Shown here one piece after another: positions 35,535-46,815 of a DNA stretch of 64,000 bases (position 1 is the stretch's first letter; the number at the start of each line of letters is the position of its first letter). The stretch covers positions 806,001 through 870,000 of the forward strand of contig JAHBBC010000015.1 in the NCBI GenBank assembly GCA_019915015.1. Reading direction: 5' to 3'. The DNA comes from Auriscalpium vulgare. Lineage: Eukaryota; Basidiomycota; Agaricomycetes; Russulales; Auriscalpiaceae. The notes beneath the pieces were generated by a model. The model did not search any database. It was not told the DNA's origin and saw only the letters and a program-made list of their open reading frames with translations. The translations under genes were made by a program, and so were the position numbers.

Positions 35535-35616
35535 GGTAGCTACGGACCCCAAACGGAGGTCTGAGGGGCGAATGGTAGCTGGAAGGGGTCGCGAGCCGCA
35601 AAAAAAAATGGTAGTT
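35535..35616 (+). repeat. right subterminal GGTAGYT motifs
   Basis: GGTAGCT lies at 35535 and 35574 and GGTAGTT at 35610, on the same strand as the left group. They are therefore direct, not inverted, relative to the left set. Confidence 0.6.
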
Positions 35617-35631
35617 GACCCCGTTTGGCGG

Positions 35632-35663
35632 ATCATACCCCTGGCATGAGTTACGGGGGTCCT
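35632..35663 (-). repeat. terminal inverted repeat, right
   Basis: This is the inverse of 28802-28833 with one mismatch. It ends in ACGGGGGTCCT at the element border. Confidence 0.95.
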
Positions 35664-35671
35664 TCAGCACG
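35664..35671 (+). repeat. 8-bp target-site duplication, right
   Basis: TCAGCACG directly follows the right inverted repeat and is identical to 28794-28801. Confidence 0.95.
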
Positions 35672-36038
35672 CGATCTTTGGAGGCCATGGAGCACAATTG
35701 CATCCAGATTCACGCTCTGAATCTGCGTACGCCTCATACGCTCTAGTTCATCTGATCATATGATAGACCTTCCTGGCGCCAGTCTTATCCCGACATAAAT
35801 ACCCGGCCAGTCAGCAGTCGCGGGTGATATGTAGCAGCTGAGATGGGGAAGCAGCCTGAGCCAGGTCCGTGCCGCGAAGTTCGCAGGGCTCATCGATATA
35901 TTTATTCTAGGCCACCAACTCCATCCATGACTCAGGTTCTTCTCGTCCCTTTCTTCCTCGCAGAAGGTACCTCTCAGACCGCCGCAGGACCGATCGTGGG
36001 TCTCTGTCCATTCTGAAGCGACGCTCGAGCAACGCGAC
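35672..36038. other. region between transposon and permease
   Basis: No gene was found. It should contain the permease promoter, so the transposon sits a few hundred bases upstream of that gene. Confidence 0.45.
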
Positions 36039-38165
36039 ATGGAGAAGGGCGAAGAAAAGTACTCGGGCTCCGGGCCATCCGAGCCAGTGCAAGACAATGT
36101 CGACTACAACCTCCACCATGATAGATTATCTCGATACCCGCTGGTGTCGAAATTGCTGCACTGGGGTGTCGAGTACAGAGGTGTGTGGCCGTCGCCCAAA
36201 CCTCACTGTAATCTGATATCGACTCCGTATGGGATACTTGCCTGCAGGAATACATCCGGTGCCCATTGAAGAGCGAATAGACACCCAGTTCAACAAAATC
36301 TTCTTCATCTGGCTGTCGGGGAATACAAACATCTTATCGTACGCTCATAACCCCTGCGGCATTGCTCCATGCCATAACAACTTTGCGGTGGACAGGTTCT
36401 CCACCGGAACCCTTGGTCCTGTAGCATTTGGCCTCGGCCTCCGCGACTCATGTCTGGTCATCCTGTTCTTCAACATGCTATGTGCGGTGCCGCCTGCGTA
36501 CCTGTGCGTATCATGTTCTGTCCGGCTATCCTGAAATTTTACAATCGGCGCGGCAGCTCGACATTCGGCCCGAAGCTGGGACTGCGACAAATGTGCTTCT
36601 CCCGCTATACATTTGGGTGCGTGCGTGTTCTCATAAACGTCTTTAATGTTCTGAGTTGGACTCTGCACAGGTACTACGGCGTCATGGTACCTAGCCTTTT
36701 CGCTCTCATGGGCGGATGTGGCTTCTGCATCCTGAATTGCATCCTTGGCGGCCAGGCCCTATCAAGCGTTTCCAACGGATCTCTTTCCTGGACGTGAGCG
36801 TCCCACCACTTGTCGTGCAGAGCCTGTCAGATTACTTACCGGCGTATAAGAGTGGGCATTGTCATCATCGGTGTCACCTCTCTCTTGGTACAGTTCATCC
36901 TCTCTTCGCCAATCAGATGTCTCGACTCACGAACGTTCAGATATCCTTTTGCGGCCTGAAGGTCCTCAGCTGGTTTGCACTTCTCGTACATTCTGTCAGT
37001 GGCAGTACATCGTTTGACGCCCTCACGTACAGGTACGAGCGACTGTCCTGGTTCCCGGTATTAATCGTGTTCCTGGTCGCCATCGGCGTTGGTGGAAAAC
37101 ATTTCGTGAATCCGCCTCCCGCGGAACCAGCCACCGCAGCGGCCATCTTCACCTTTGGATCTGTTATGGCGGGTTTTACCATCACCTGGTCGACGTTCAG
37201 CTCCGACTACACAGCGTACTTTCACCCTTCCGTGTCTCCGTAAGTAGCGCACGCCACCTACATCCACAGTTGTGCGCCGACTGACATAATTTCCGCCTTC
37301 GATCAGGTGGCGCATATTTATCTACTCGTACCTCGGATTGATCCTTCCGATCGTGAGTTGTAGCCGAACTTGCCTGTGTTGTGTTTTTTTTTTGACCGTA
37401 ATTCTAAGGTATCGCTGCAATGCCTGGGCGCCGCCGCCGCCATCAGCGCGCCATTTGTTCCCGACTGGAATGACGGCTACGCAGACGGCAACGTCGGCGG
37501 TCTCGTCGCGGCCATGCTCCACCCCGTGCACAGTTTCGGAAAATTCCTGACCGTCCTCCTCAGCTTGAGCGTGACGGCCAACAACGCGCCGACGATATAC
37601 TCGATGTGCCTCGGTTTCCAAACATTTATTCCGCCTCTGGTTATTGTGCCTCGATATGTCTTTTCGATCTTGGCGACAGCCATGTGCGTCCGTTCCCACC
37701 CTTCCCGCTGGAGAGCACTGACTCCCGCGGGCCTATGCAGCGTGATCCCGTTGGCGATTGTGGGGCAACACAAATTCTATTCGACCCTATCGAACTTCCT
37801 AGGCATCATCGGATACTGGGCAGGTGAGCCATGTCCAGATTCCCATTTAATTACATGCTAAGCATAGTTGACCAGCTGCATATGTGACTGCCTTGATCCT
37901 CGAGCACCTTGTCATCCGGCGCGGAGACTTCTCATCATACGACCTCAGGCACTGGAACGTGCCATCCAAGCTGCCTCTCGGAGTCGCTGGGCTGGGCGCT
38001 GGTATTATATCCTTCGCGCTCGTCGTGCCGAGCATGGACCAAGTCTGGTACGTTGGCCCGATTGCAAAAACGACTGGCGATCTAGGTTTCGAGTTCGCGG
38101 CGGCAGTCACCGCACTGCTCTACATACCGTTCCGAATACTGGAAAAGAGGCGGTGGGGGTATTGA
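36039..38165 (+). CDS. NCS1 purine/cytosine permease
   Basis: The gene should import cytosine or purines with protons across the plasma membrane. The start MEKGEEKYSGSGPSEP leads into VEYRGIHPVPIEERIDTQFN, a block typical of fungal Fcy2-like permeases, and then FFIWLSGNTNILSFSTGTLG. About twelve hydrophobic segments follow, including LVILFFNMLCAVPPAYL, WFPVLIVFLVAIGVGGKHF, GSVMAGFTITWSTFSSDYTA, NAPTIYSMCLGFQTF and FLGIIGYWAAYVTALILEHL. It ends in EKRRWGY. Ten or so introns of about 50 bases interrupt it. The motif GFTITWSTFSSDYTAYF is characteristic of the family. Substrate choice between cytosine, adenine and related bases cannot be read from sequence alone. Confidence 0.9.
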
Positions 38166-38523
38166 GGCCCACAACATTGTAGAGAAACGTATTCTACATG
38201 ATCTACCACACAATTCCGTACACGAGGAGAACCAAGAGAAACTATATGCGATACGTGAATAAACTTAACCTCAGGAAAGCCAAAGGCAGGAGTAGACCTA
38301 GCGAAAAAACAAGACGAGGAACTTACGCTACAGAAAATACATGGGAATGACGACACATGGCCGGGTTGACGACGCTCCCGTAAACCACAAGAACGCTTCG
38401 ATCCCCGCCAATCAATCCGGGTATAGCACCGACGCCTACCGTGCTCATAAATATGCATAAGTAGGACTGTGCGGGGCCCTACACGCAAATAAACAGACCC
38501 ACGAAGGACCATATCAACACCTC
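38166..38523. other. convergent intergenic region
   Basis: The permease and the F-box gene end here on opposite strands. Nothing beyond probable 3' untranslated sequence was found. Confidence 0.5.
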
Positions 38524-40731
38524 TCAAGGCCAATGACATATAACAGAAACATCGCACCGATCAAACGCAGGCTCGACACACACGACATCGTCGATGCGCG
38601 TCTTGAGCCATGCAACCACGTCTTGTCCCAGCGTCGAGCAGTCGTACATCTCCAGCTGCCGCAGCTTCACGGGCACCGTCCCCGCGGACGTCGCGGGCGA
38701 GCCGCCCTCAGGGTTGCGCATCTCGACCATCTGCACGAGTTTGAGGATGCCCTCCGAGTGTGACGGGCAGCTGCGCAGCGCGAGGTGCTCGAGGTTCGGG
38801 CACAGCCACCCAGGGACGTCCTCCTCCGGCGCGCCGAGCATGGAGAAGAGCGGGTCGAGCGGCGTGCTGCCGACCTGCAGCGTCCGCAGGAGCGTCAGCT
38901 CGTTGAGGAAGCCCCACGATGCGACGAGCCCCGCCCCGCTGTAGTAGTAGGGTAGGCCACCGTTGCCGTACGCGATGGACAACAGCGAGACGGGAGGGTG
39001 ATTTGAGCGGGAGAGGAGGTTCGTGATGCTGTCCTCGATGGGGTCGCGCGCCTCGATGTCGAGCGTCAGAGACTCGAGTGCGGGGATGATGAGGGAGTCC
39101 ACGAGCGATGCCATGTAGTAGTGTCCGCCAATGCTGAGATCCTTGAGATCGGGCAGTGTCGTCGGCGCCAACGGTAACACGTAGTTGAGCACGTTGCTGA
39201 AGTGTAATGACAGCTCCTCCAAACCCCGATTATTTGAGATGATGTGGAGAATGCGGTCGACAGGGATATTGGTAGTTGGCAGCGAGCGCAGATTTAACGA
39301 TCGCAAGTTCATCTTGAGCATGGGTGATGACCACTTGAAGGGCGTATATTGCAGGGTCAGGGACTTGAGCTCGGGTAGCACAACTTGGGTATTCGGGCTC
39401 GCGCTTGGCAGCCAAGGCCACTCGCCGTAGTAGACCGGCTCGGCGCATGAGACCTCGAACTCCTTCAGCAGAGGTGCAGGACCTGTACGTATTATTTGTC
39501 AGAGGCGAGCGTGACCGAGAAAGCATGTCACACACCAGAGATCGACTTGAGCGCGTGCCATGAGGCAAACTGCTTGTCGAAGCGGAACACAAATCGCTCC
39601 CACCGATGCATTTGCTCCACAAGATAGAAGATGGCGATATGTCCCCAATGTGAGCTCGCCCGCGACTGCGAGGGCGGTGTCATGGCTGGCAGCGACGCCG
39701 ACACGGGTGGGGGTGACCCGAATATCACGTCATGATGAGGGGGAGAAGGGGGTAACACAATGGTGGGATTGGCTGTGGGGATAATCTGAATCGACGTGCT
39801 TGGTGGCACGGCGCCCGGAATCTGCACGTAGTGCGTGGTGGCTGTGGGAGGGTTGGAGAGGTAGGGCCACGGCGAGGGCGATCGGGCGCGGGGCCGCGAG
39901 GTCGTTGCTGATGCACCTGGAGCCTGGACTTGAAGGAAGATCTCGATATCGAGGGGTATTCTGCTGCCAGAGCGCTCTAACCACAGCCGAATGGTGTCGG
40001 CAGACGCATTGGGTGATGTTACAAGGCGAATCTGGCATTCAGAAGGGGTCAGCGATGTAATAAATCAAGGGAAATTGATGCCAAATAATGGCGGCTATAA
40101 GAACTCGTGCGTGCGATGGTGTGAAATCGAAGCAGCACGAAACATGTGCGCGCAGGGCTCGCGAGTATGGCTGCTTGGTCTTCAGCCAGGAACAGGCCCC
40201 GCAAGATCGCGTGTGCTGGCTTGCCCAAAAGCGTGCCGTAAGGCGGAGAGTATACGGAGGAACCTAGCAAGGCGGAAAATAGGACATAAAATGGCCAGGC
40301 GTGAACGCCTTCTCCTCCCACGAGAAACATACGCGGAAGCACACCGTAACGAAACAAGGGGAACGCACCTTGGACCATATTTTGGGCATGGAAAGTGCCA
40401 GACGACGCCATTGCGAGCACACCGCCGCGAGGATCCACGCACAGCAAGGGTATTCGTCGAAGTTCAAGGAGAAGATAAGGCGGAGGAGTTCGCTGGGGAG
40501 TCTGCGTATGGGGGAGATGTAGGCGCGTGTGCGCGCGACCTTGTCCTCGAGGGCGGCACGCTCGCGCTGCAGCTCGCTTATTGCGCAACGCGACTCTGCG
40601 AGGATCTGGGCGAGCTGTGCCTCTGCGGCCTCGATGCGCTTCTGGACGTCGGAGAGGGACCTGTTGCTCTCGTCGAGGTCACTGCGGGCGGCGGCGAGCG
40701 AGGCGGAGGTGGGGGGTTCTGGGAGGTCCAT
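38524..40731 (-). CDS. F-box protein (Agaricomycete type)
   Basis: The protein opens MDLPEPPTSASLAAARSDLD and a coiled coil (residues about 15-65). The F-box core follows: ISPIRRLPSELLRLIFSLNF and VCSQWRRLALSMPKIWSK. This is the typical layout of a very expanded Agaricomycete family thought to recruit substrates to SCF ubiquitin ligases. The second exon starts IRLVTSPNASADTIRLWLER and carries a Pro/Thr-rich insert. The last exon has leucine-rich repeat style sequence (ELKSLTLQYTPF, LRSLNLRSL, LEELSLHFSNVL, LEHLALRSC, LRQLEMYDCS). Exon 1 (40731-40369) ends in phase 0. The first intron (40368-40032) is 337 bases, far longer than others in the window. The target is unknown. Confidence 0.85.
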
Positions 40732-41074
40732 GGGGAGAGCGAAGAGGGGCGGGTGACAGGTGGGCGAAGGGAGAGCGTAGGCAGGGCAGATGACCCGCGT
40801 GAGATTCGTTTCGGCCTCCGCGACTAAATTCAAAATGCAGGCGAGCGCTTTTTGCATTGTTGCATTATAATCCCAACGCCTTTTATCCCCCAGCGATCGT
40901 GCCCGGCGGCACGTTTCCGCGGCGTACTCGGATCCAATTACAGCAGTCGCTCGCAAAGACAAACAGCGCCTCGCCACGCTGACTGGGAGAGCACCGATTA
41001 TAGCACAAGAGGTAAAGAAACTCGAACGTATGTGTACAAGGCCGTGCATGATGGCAAACGCGCCGGAAATGTGT
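40732..41074. other. intergenic region
   Basis: This is the upstream region of the F-box gene and the 3' flank of the TFIIA gamma gene. Nothing else was recognised. Confidence 0.45.
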
Positions 41075-41575
41075 CTATTTCTTCCCAGCTTCTATGGCAT
41101 CTCCATTCTTACATGCTATGATCTTGATTTTGGGCGCAGTCACCATCTCATTCGACTCCATTTTGAATGAAGGGTTCTTGACGATGAATGTCCACACGTC
41201 GTCGCACAGACGGTATGTGCGAAGGTGGCCCTATATGACATGATAGGTGGGGTAAGCATGGCGGGTTGCGCAGGTCGGCATACCTTCAGCGTCGTCTTGG
41301 TCTTCACCTGTTTGACCATGGTGTCCGCAAGGGACTTGTCAAACTGCCTCGTGTCAGTCAGACCCCACAGTTGGCGGGAAAAGCTGTTCTGTACCTGCTG
41401 CAAAACCTTCATAGCAAGCTGAGGGGTGATTGCGCCACTGGTGATGAGTTCGTCCAGCGAATCGGTGAGGGCCATTCCGATGCTATGCCACTCGCGAGTT
41501 TACTCCAGGGTCGAGAGGGGGCAAGCGGAGCACGTACGAAGACCCACGGTAGAACTCATAGTACGCAGAGGCCAT
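41075..41575 (-). CDS. TOA2: transcription initiation factor IIA small (gamma) subunit
   Basis: Four exons give about 113 residues. The protein starts [20 protein letters not shown] and continues with [60 protein letters not shown] and [20 protein letters not shown], and ends DAIEAGKK. This matches the gamma subunit along its whole length: an N-terminal helical bundle and a C-terminal beta barrel. TFIIA stabilises TBP on promoter DNA in the nucleus and pairs with the large alpha/beta subunit. The second intron sits between VLQQ and FDKS and the third before GHLRTYR. The start lies 250 bases from the divergent NFX1-type gene. Confidence 0.96.
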
Positions 41576-41825
41576 GCTCAGATGCTCAGGTAAGTAGGAT
41601 GAAAACGAGGGGACCGCACGGTGACGGCGAGTAGAGAGCAGCGACGGCGTAGCCGGCGGCCATGACTGACCAAGGTGTGGCTGTGCAGACGGCCCGGCGT
41701 GACTGGTGGGTGACTGCGTGACTTGCGACGGTGACTCTACGTGACTCGCGCCCCGCGATCCGCGTCAAATACCTCTGGGCTCTACCGATAGCTGCGTCCC
41801 TCATCCACCTTTCCCCTGCTCGTGC
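41576..41825. promoter_or_regulatory. shared divergent promoter region, TFIIA gamma and FAP1-like
   Basis: The two start codons are head to head over 250 bases. The sequence has several GTGAC-type repeats (TGACGGCGAG, GTGACTGGTG, CGTGACTTGCGACGGTGACTC). Their role is unknown. Confidence 0.4.
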
Positions 41826-44800
41826 ATGTCGTCTGCAGTCCACCTAGCCCCAGACACTAGTACTACCGCCATACACGCAGACAGCCGCACGAGACCCCGA
41901 CCCCGTCGACATCCAGATGACGGTCGTCCACCGAGCCCTCGCAGCCGCTCGCTTTCAGCATTGAGGCCCGACACCCAGGATCCTGCGACGGGCCGTTCGA
42001 GGGGAGGTGACCGTAAAGGCAAAGGCCATCGCGATCGGAGGCCTCCAGCTGGAGAACAGGCTGGCAGACCCCGTCCCCACGACTCACGGCCGCCCCCTCC
42101 CCACTTTGGGCCCCAAGTTCCCCACCACGGCGACGCCGGACTGATCCCTTCCGCAGATGGCGCGAAGCCACCTCCTCCCCGCCCGAATCGCCAGCGCTAC
42201 GCCTCCAGGCCCGCGGACATCGCTTACAACTCCTCTGATTCTGCGCACGCGGGCGATGCGAGGGCAGGGCCTTCCAATCCTCCTCGTCATCCAAAACGTA
42301 CCGCCCGCTTCAACGGGAAGCTGAGTGAAACGAAGGCCTCTGCTCCGTCACCTGCTGTCAGCCATTACCCCGCGCAGGCTTACAGTGCCCCGGCGCCCAA
42401 GGATGACCTTACCTCCACCCTCATACATGAGCTGTCCACACCTCCTTATTTGGACTGCGCTATCTGCTTCAATTCCATTCATCCTGCACAGCCCTCATGG
42501 TCGTGCTCCCCTCTCATACCCGCCGCTCGCTCTCCCGCCGACTCGACTTCGAATGACAAAGAACCTGCGCAGTATTGCTGGACAACTTTCCATCTTAAGT
42601 GCATCAAGTCCTGGGCAGCGAAGAGTGTGAAGGATGTCGAGGAAGCGTGGAGGGCCCGAGGCGAAGAGAAGAAGGGCGAGTGGAGGTGTCCAGGCTGTCA
42701 ACTCAAGAGGGAAGTCGTCCCGCGGGCATACTGGTGAGCCTCCCCCGAGCTTATGGCCCGTATATGGGTACTTATATGCGCATAATCAGGTGCTTCTGTG
42801 GACACAGCACAGACCCGAAGCCCACTCGTCTCGCGACACCACACTCTTGCGGGAACGCCTGTTCCCGCGCCAAAGAATGTGGTCACCCGTGCCCCCTATC
42901 CTGCCATCCTGGCCCATGCCCGCCCTGCATGATCACGACACAGACGCCGTGCTATTGCGGGAAACACACTATCTCTGCGATCTGCTCGCGTATGACTTCG
43001 CGCAAAAATGGCAAAGCAGCACCCCCGAACCTATCCTGTGGGAACGGATGCAGGAAGATGCTCTCTTGTTCGAATCATGCATGCCAGGATGTGTGTCATC
43101 CGGGTGAGTGTACGCCGTGCACTGTTAGGCAGGTCGTCAGGTGTTGGTGCGGGAAGGAAAAGAAGGAGCTAGCTTGCGGCGAGGGCGAAGTTAAGGAGAG
43201 CGTATTGCTTGACGGCGGAGTGGAGAACAGGTGGTCGGGAAGGTTCGCTTGTGACAACCCTTGTGACAGGTGCGTTGTCTTTGAACATTACATCGTTCCA
43301 GTCTCTGACAGTTTGCAAAGGCCGTTTGATTGCGGTGTACACAAGTGCTCTCAGTCATGCCATCCACCATCTCGAACCCCTCCGGTCTGTCCGCGGTCCG
43401 TCTCTGTTGTCACCCACTGCGCCTGCGGTAAACACGCTCTCGCCGACCCGACTTCTGTACCGTTCTTTACCCCACGCACCCGGCTCATCCGCACGGTCTG
43501 CACGGATCCCATCCCCACCTGCACCTCCCTCTGCCTCAAACCGTTCGACGACTGCGACCACGTCTGCTCCGTGCCCTGCCACACCGGGCCCTGTCCGCCA
43601 TGCACAATCCCTCTCGTCCGCCCGTGCCGCTGCGGATCCACGACACGCGAAATATCGTGCAGCGCGTCTCGTACTGGCGCGGAGGAGACTGAGCTTCTGT
43701 GCGACAGGCAGTGCGGCGCGCTGCGCGCATGCGGCCGTCACCAGTGCAACCGCCTATGCTGTCCGCTCGCAGTGCTGGCAGGCGCTGGTAAAGGCAAGAA
43801 GCGTCGGCCCGCTACCGGGAGCAACGCGCATCAGGACATGGTGGACGAGGCGGGATGGCATGAATGCGAGTTGGTCTGCGGAAAGATGCTCTCTTGCGGC
43901 AACCACCGGTGCGAGCGACGGGACCACAAAGGTCCTTGCCCGTCCTGTTTACAGAGCTCGTTCGAGGAGGTATGTCGTCAATGCCTACCTCAGATCATCT
44001 ACTAGAGAAATTCCGCCCCTTTCTAGATGATCTGCCACTGCGGACGCACAGTGCTGGACCCGCCCATCCCGTGTGGCACGCGCATAGAGTGCTCCTACCC
44101 CTGCTCGCGCGCTCCTCCGTCGTGCGGGCACCCGAAGGCGCCCCACGCATGCCATGAGGACCCTGCGCCGTGCCCGCCGTGCGTGTTCCTCACGAGCAAG
44201 CGCTGCGCGTGCGGCAAGAAGGAGGTCGAGAACGTACGCTGTTCGCAGGAGCGTGTGTCGTGCGGCACTCCCTGTGGGAAGCTCCTGAGCTGCGGCTGGC
44301 ACCGCTGTGAGCGGCTCTGCCACGGCGACGCGTGCGGGCCGTGTTCAGCAGTCTGTGGCAAACCGCGCAAACTGTGGTAAGGGCAGTCATCTTCCCATGC
44401 ATACGAACCCGTTTGCTGAGTATCAAATAGCGGACCTAGCCAACACCCCTGCACACAACCCTGTCACGCCCCCTCTGTCTGCCCGGAGTTTGAGCCGTGC
44501 CTCGCTGTCATCACCATCACCTGCCAATGCGGTCGCATTCGCCAGCCTGTCCCGTGCGGTCGCAGCACAGGCAACCCTGCCGGGCGCGAGGGCGCGCAGC
44601 AGCTCAAGTGCACGCCCGACTGCGCGATCGCTAAGCGCAATGCGAGACTCGCAGAAGCGCTGGGAATCAATCCAGATGCGCAGAACGACAAGCATGTGAT
44701 ATGGAGCGACGAGCTGGTCGCGTTTGCGCGCTCAGACGTAAAGTTTTTGGGGCTAGTGGAGAAGACCTTTGCAGAGTGCGTTATCGTTTTTCCTCAGTAG

Positions 44801-45457
44801 TGTGCGCGGTTCTGACTGGCAATTGGCAGCTTCGCTACGTCGGACAAGAAAGTACAAGTCCTCCCGCACATGCCCGAGGCCCGGCGCAAGTTCGTCCACG
44901 ACGTGCGTCCACTACCCTTCTCCCAAATGTAGATGCATACTCACTGTCTGCGACCACAGCTCGCCGCCGTCTACCGCATGGACACGCAAATGGTTGACCA
45001 GGAGCCGTACCGCAGCGTGCAGCTCATCCGGCGCATCGACACGCGCATCCCGAGCCCGCTCCTCTCCGCCTCGCTCCCGTCCACGCCGTCGAACGGGCTC
45101 GGCAAGCTTGCGGACCTGCGCGCGCCGCCGAGCCAGTGGCCGCGTATACAGTCGCAGTCGCCGGCCCCTGTGGCAGCGGGGAAGGGCCGCGGGTGGACGG
45201 CGGTCGTCGCGCGCCCGGCCGGGACGAAGACGCCTCCTGTTGCTCCTGCCCCAGTCGCGGCTGCGTCGTGGAGGAGCGCCGGCGCATCTCCTGCGAGAAC
45301 GGTTGCAACGCCTGCGCCTGCTGCTGTAAGTGTAGCAACGGTGTCGAGGAGGGCGACGCCTCCCGTGGTTCCTGCGCCAGTTCGTGAACCCGCGCCTGCT
45401 GCGGGGTTGGCGGGCACGTCGGTGGTGGTGCCAGATGATTGGGAAGATGATGTTTAG
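41826..45457 (+). CDS. NFX1/FAP1-type zinc-finger protein with RING and R3H
   Basis: The N-terminal 200 residues are disordered and rich in Arg, Pro and His. A RING-like domain follows, with DCAICFNSIHPAQPSWSC, FHLKCIKSW and WRCPGCQLKRE. A long series of NF-X1 zinc fingers comes next, each of the style CGNxC, CGHPCPLSCHPGPCPPC, CYCGKH, CDHVCSVPCHTGPCPPC and CGWHRCERLCHGDACGPC. Near the C-terminus LPHMPEARRKFVHDLAAVYR and MDTQMVDQEPYRSVQLIRR form an R3H domain. The tail is Ala/Pro-rich and ends DDWEDDV. In yeast FAP1 binds FKBP12; the human NFX1 proteins act in transcription and ubiquitination. At least six introns are present. The order RING, NF-X1 array, R3H agrees with the family. Confidence 0.92.
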
Positions 45458-45627
45458 ATGAAGGACATATTGAAGCTTCCACTCTGTAGCTCCGCAGATC
45501 GCACGTAGAATACAGAAGTATCGAACAACAACTGAACGCAGCGCATTGCATGGGATAGAATGATAGGAGGTGGAGAGTATAGGTAATTTCTTCATTAAAG
45601 GCGTCAGCTCATGATTCGATGCACAAC

Positions 45628-46157
45628 CTAGCAAGATAGGTCTCCAAAGTCAGAACATAACCTCACTTCCTTCGAAAGAGCCTCGTATTTCTGACGCCAG
45701 TGACGCGCATCTGCCAGCGCGGCTTCTTCCCGCTCACGAGCCTCCCTCTGGCGCCTGTACATGGTCTCGATGGCGGCCCTCTCGCGCCGGCGGGCCCACG
45801 CCGCCCGCTGCTCAAGGTCTGCCAACGTCTCCTTGGTGCTCTCCAGGAGCTGCAGAATCTCAACTAGCTCCGCTTTGAACGCTTCCTTGGAGTCGTCGAC
45901 GACAAGGCTCAAATCTATACCCCGCGCAGCTGAGTAGTGAGCGAACAGAACGTTTGGCGAGATGACGCACTGTCAAGGAGCAACTTGGACTGGGTATGCA
46001 TGGACGGCAGATCGGCAACGTCGTCCATAGTGGGAACAAGCGGTGAGATGCGTTGCGAGCGGACGGTTGTACGAGGGCGTGGTGGGCGAGTGGGGAAAAG
46101 CTGGGGAGTGCGTTGTTTGAGGATATGGAGAGTTTGGATGTCCATATGGCTGGTCAT
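45628..46157 (-). CDS. small coiled-coil protein
   Basis: Two exons (46157-45971 and 45929-45628, intron 41 bases) give 162 residues. The N-terminal part is basic and Pro-rich (QRTPQLFPTRPPRPRTTVRS). The second half is one long helix with heptads (KAELVEILQLLESTKETLAD, LEQRAAWARRRERAAIETMY, RRQREAREREEAALADARHW). The intron was inferred because only its removal joins SKLLLD to ARGIDLSLVVDDSK in one frame. The open frame extends upstream, so a longer N-terminus is possible. I do not recognise the family; a kinetochore or spindle small subunit is one idea without proof. Confidence 0.6.
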
Positions 46158-46815
46158 TGTGGACACAACGTCAAGCTCCACGCCGTCCGGAAAGATGGTG
46201 GGGATTTGGCAGGATGGCAGGATAGTGGCGAGCCTTATAACGGCGGGCTGCGTGCCTACCTTGAGTATTTCCTGAAAGGCACGAAGTTGCAATGAGAACA
46301 CACTTGCTGGAGGCCGTGCGCTGCGCCGCAATGGAGAATGTTCCAACGATTCTATCGCAGGTGTACGGTACACCACTGGCACGGCGTGTGGGGGCCTATA
46401 CAGGTCATGCAGAAGTCTTGGAGAAGGCTCATCGTGCTTCGCGGTATGACTGCGCAGTTTTGTGCGTAGCTTCGTTCGCACAGGGCACTCGACCCAGCCT
46501 CTGCGCGGAATGCTACCTGATCCTAGCTGGTCGGTATGAATCGCGCGCGTGAAAGTCCAGTGAGAGAAGAGTCGATGGCTTCGGAGACGGTAGGTTACTT
46601 CGCACGACCGCCCCGGGTCGCGGCACGTGACGACGCTTTGTCGTCGACCTCGATGACTCCTCGATGAGATGATCCTCGGCCCGCGACAACTTGACCTGAA
46701 ATTGTTCTTCACGTCTGTCTCTGGATCACTCCCTCGAACCTGGCGCCCTCGTCTTCACCACCCCTCAAGAGGCCGCCTCAGATCCCGGCTCATCTCTTCC
46801 GACCGCAAAGTCACC
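46158..46815. other. divergent intergenic region
   Basis: This separates the coiled-coil gene from the macro-domain gene and includes both promoters. Frames of the coiled-coil gene stay open into it on the minus strand, so an upstream exon cannot be excluded. Confidence 0.4.

Larger units (their letters stand above)
28802..35663 (+). mobile_element. complete DNA transposon with protease-transposase gene
   Basis: The element is 6,862 bp. It starts with AGGACCCCCGTAACTCA and ends with the inverse of that sequence. The outer 32 bases match at 31 positions between the two ends. A perfect 8-bp duplication flanks it. One nine-exon gene with no frame break fills most of the interior. An 8-bp duplication is typical of hAT, P-element and KDZ-type transposons. 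The encoded transposase reads most like the P-element/THAP9 group to me, but the assignment needs a profile comparison. The near-perfect ends and intact gene suggest recent movement. Confidence 0.93.

Noticed and set aside
28802..35663. A TET/JBP dioxygenase linked to a KDZ-type transposon
   Set aside because: KDZ elements in mushrooms are known to carry such genes, but no HxD and Fe(II) dioxygenase-like sequence was found inside the borders.
43209..44030. Second plus-strand open frame inside the FAP1-like gene
   Set aside because: It is a frame-shifted shadow of the Cys-rich NF-X1 region; the Cys-rich frame has clear fingers and splice logic.
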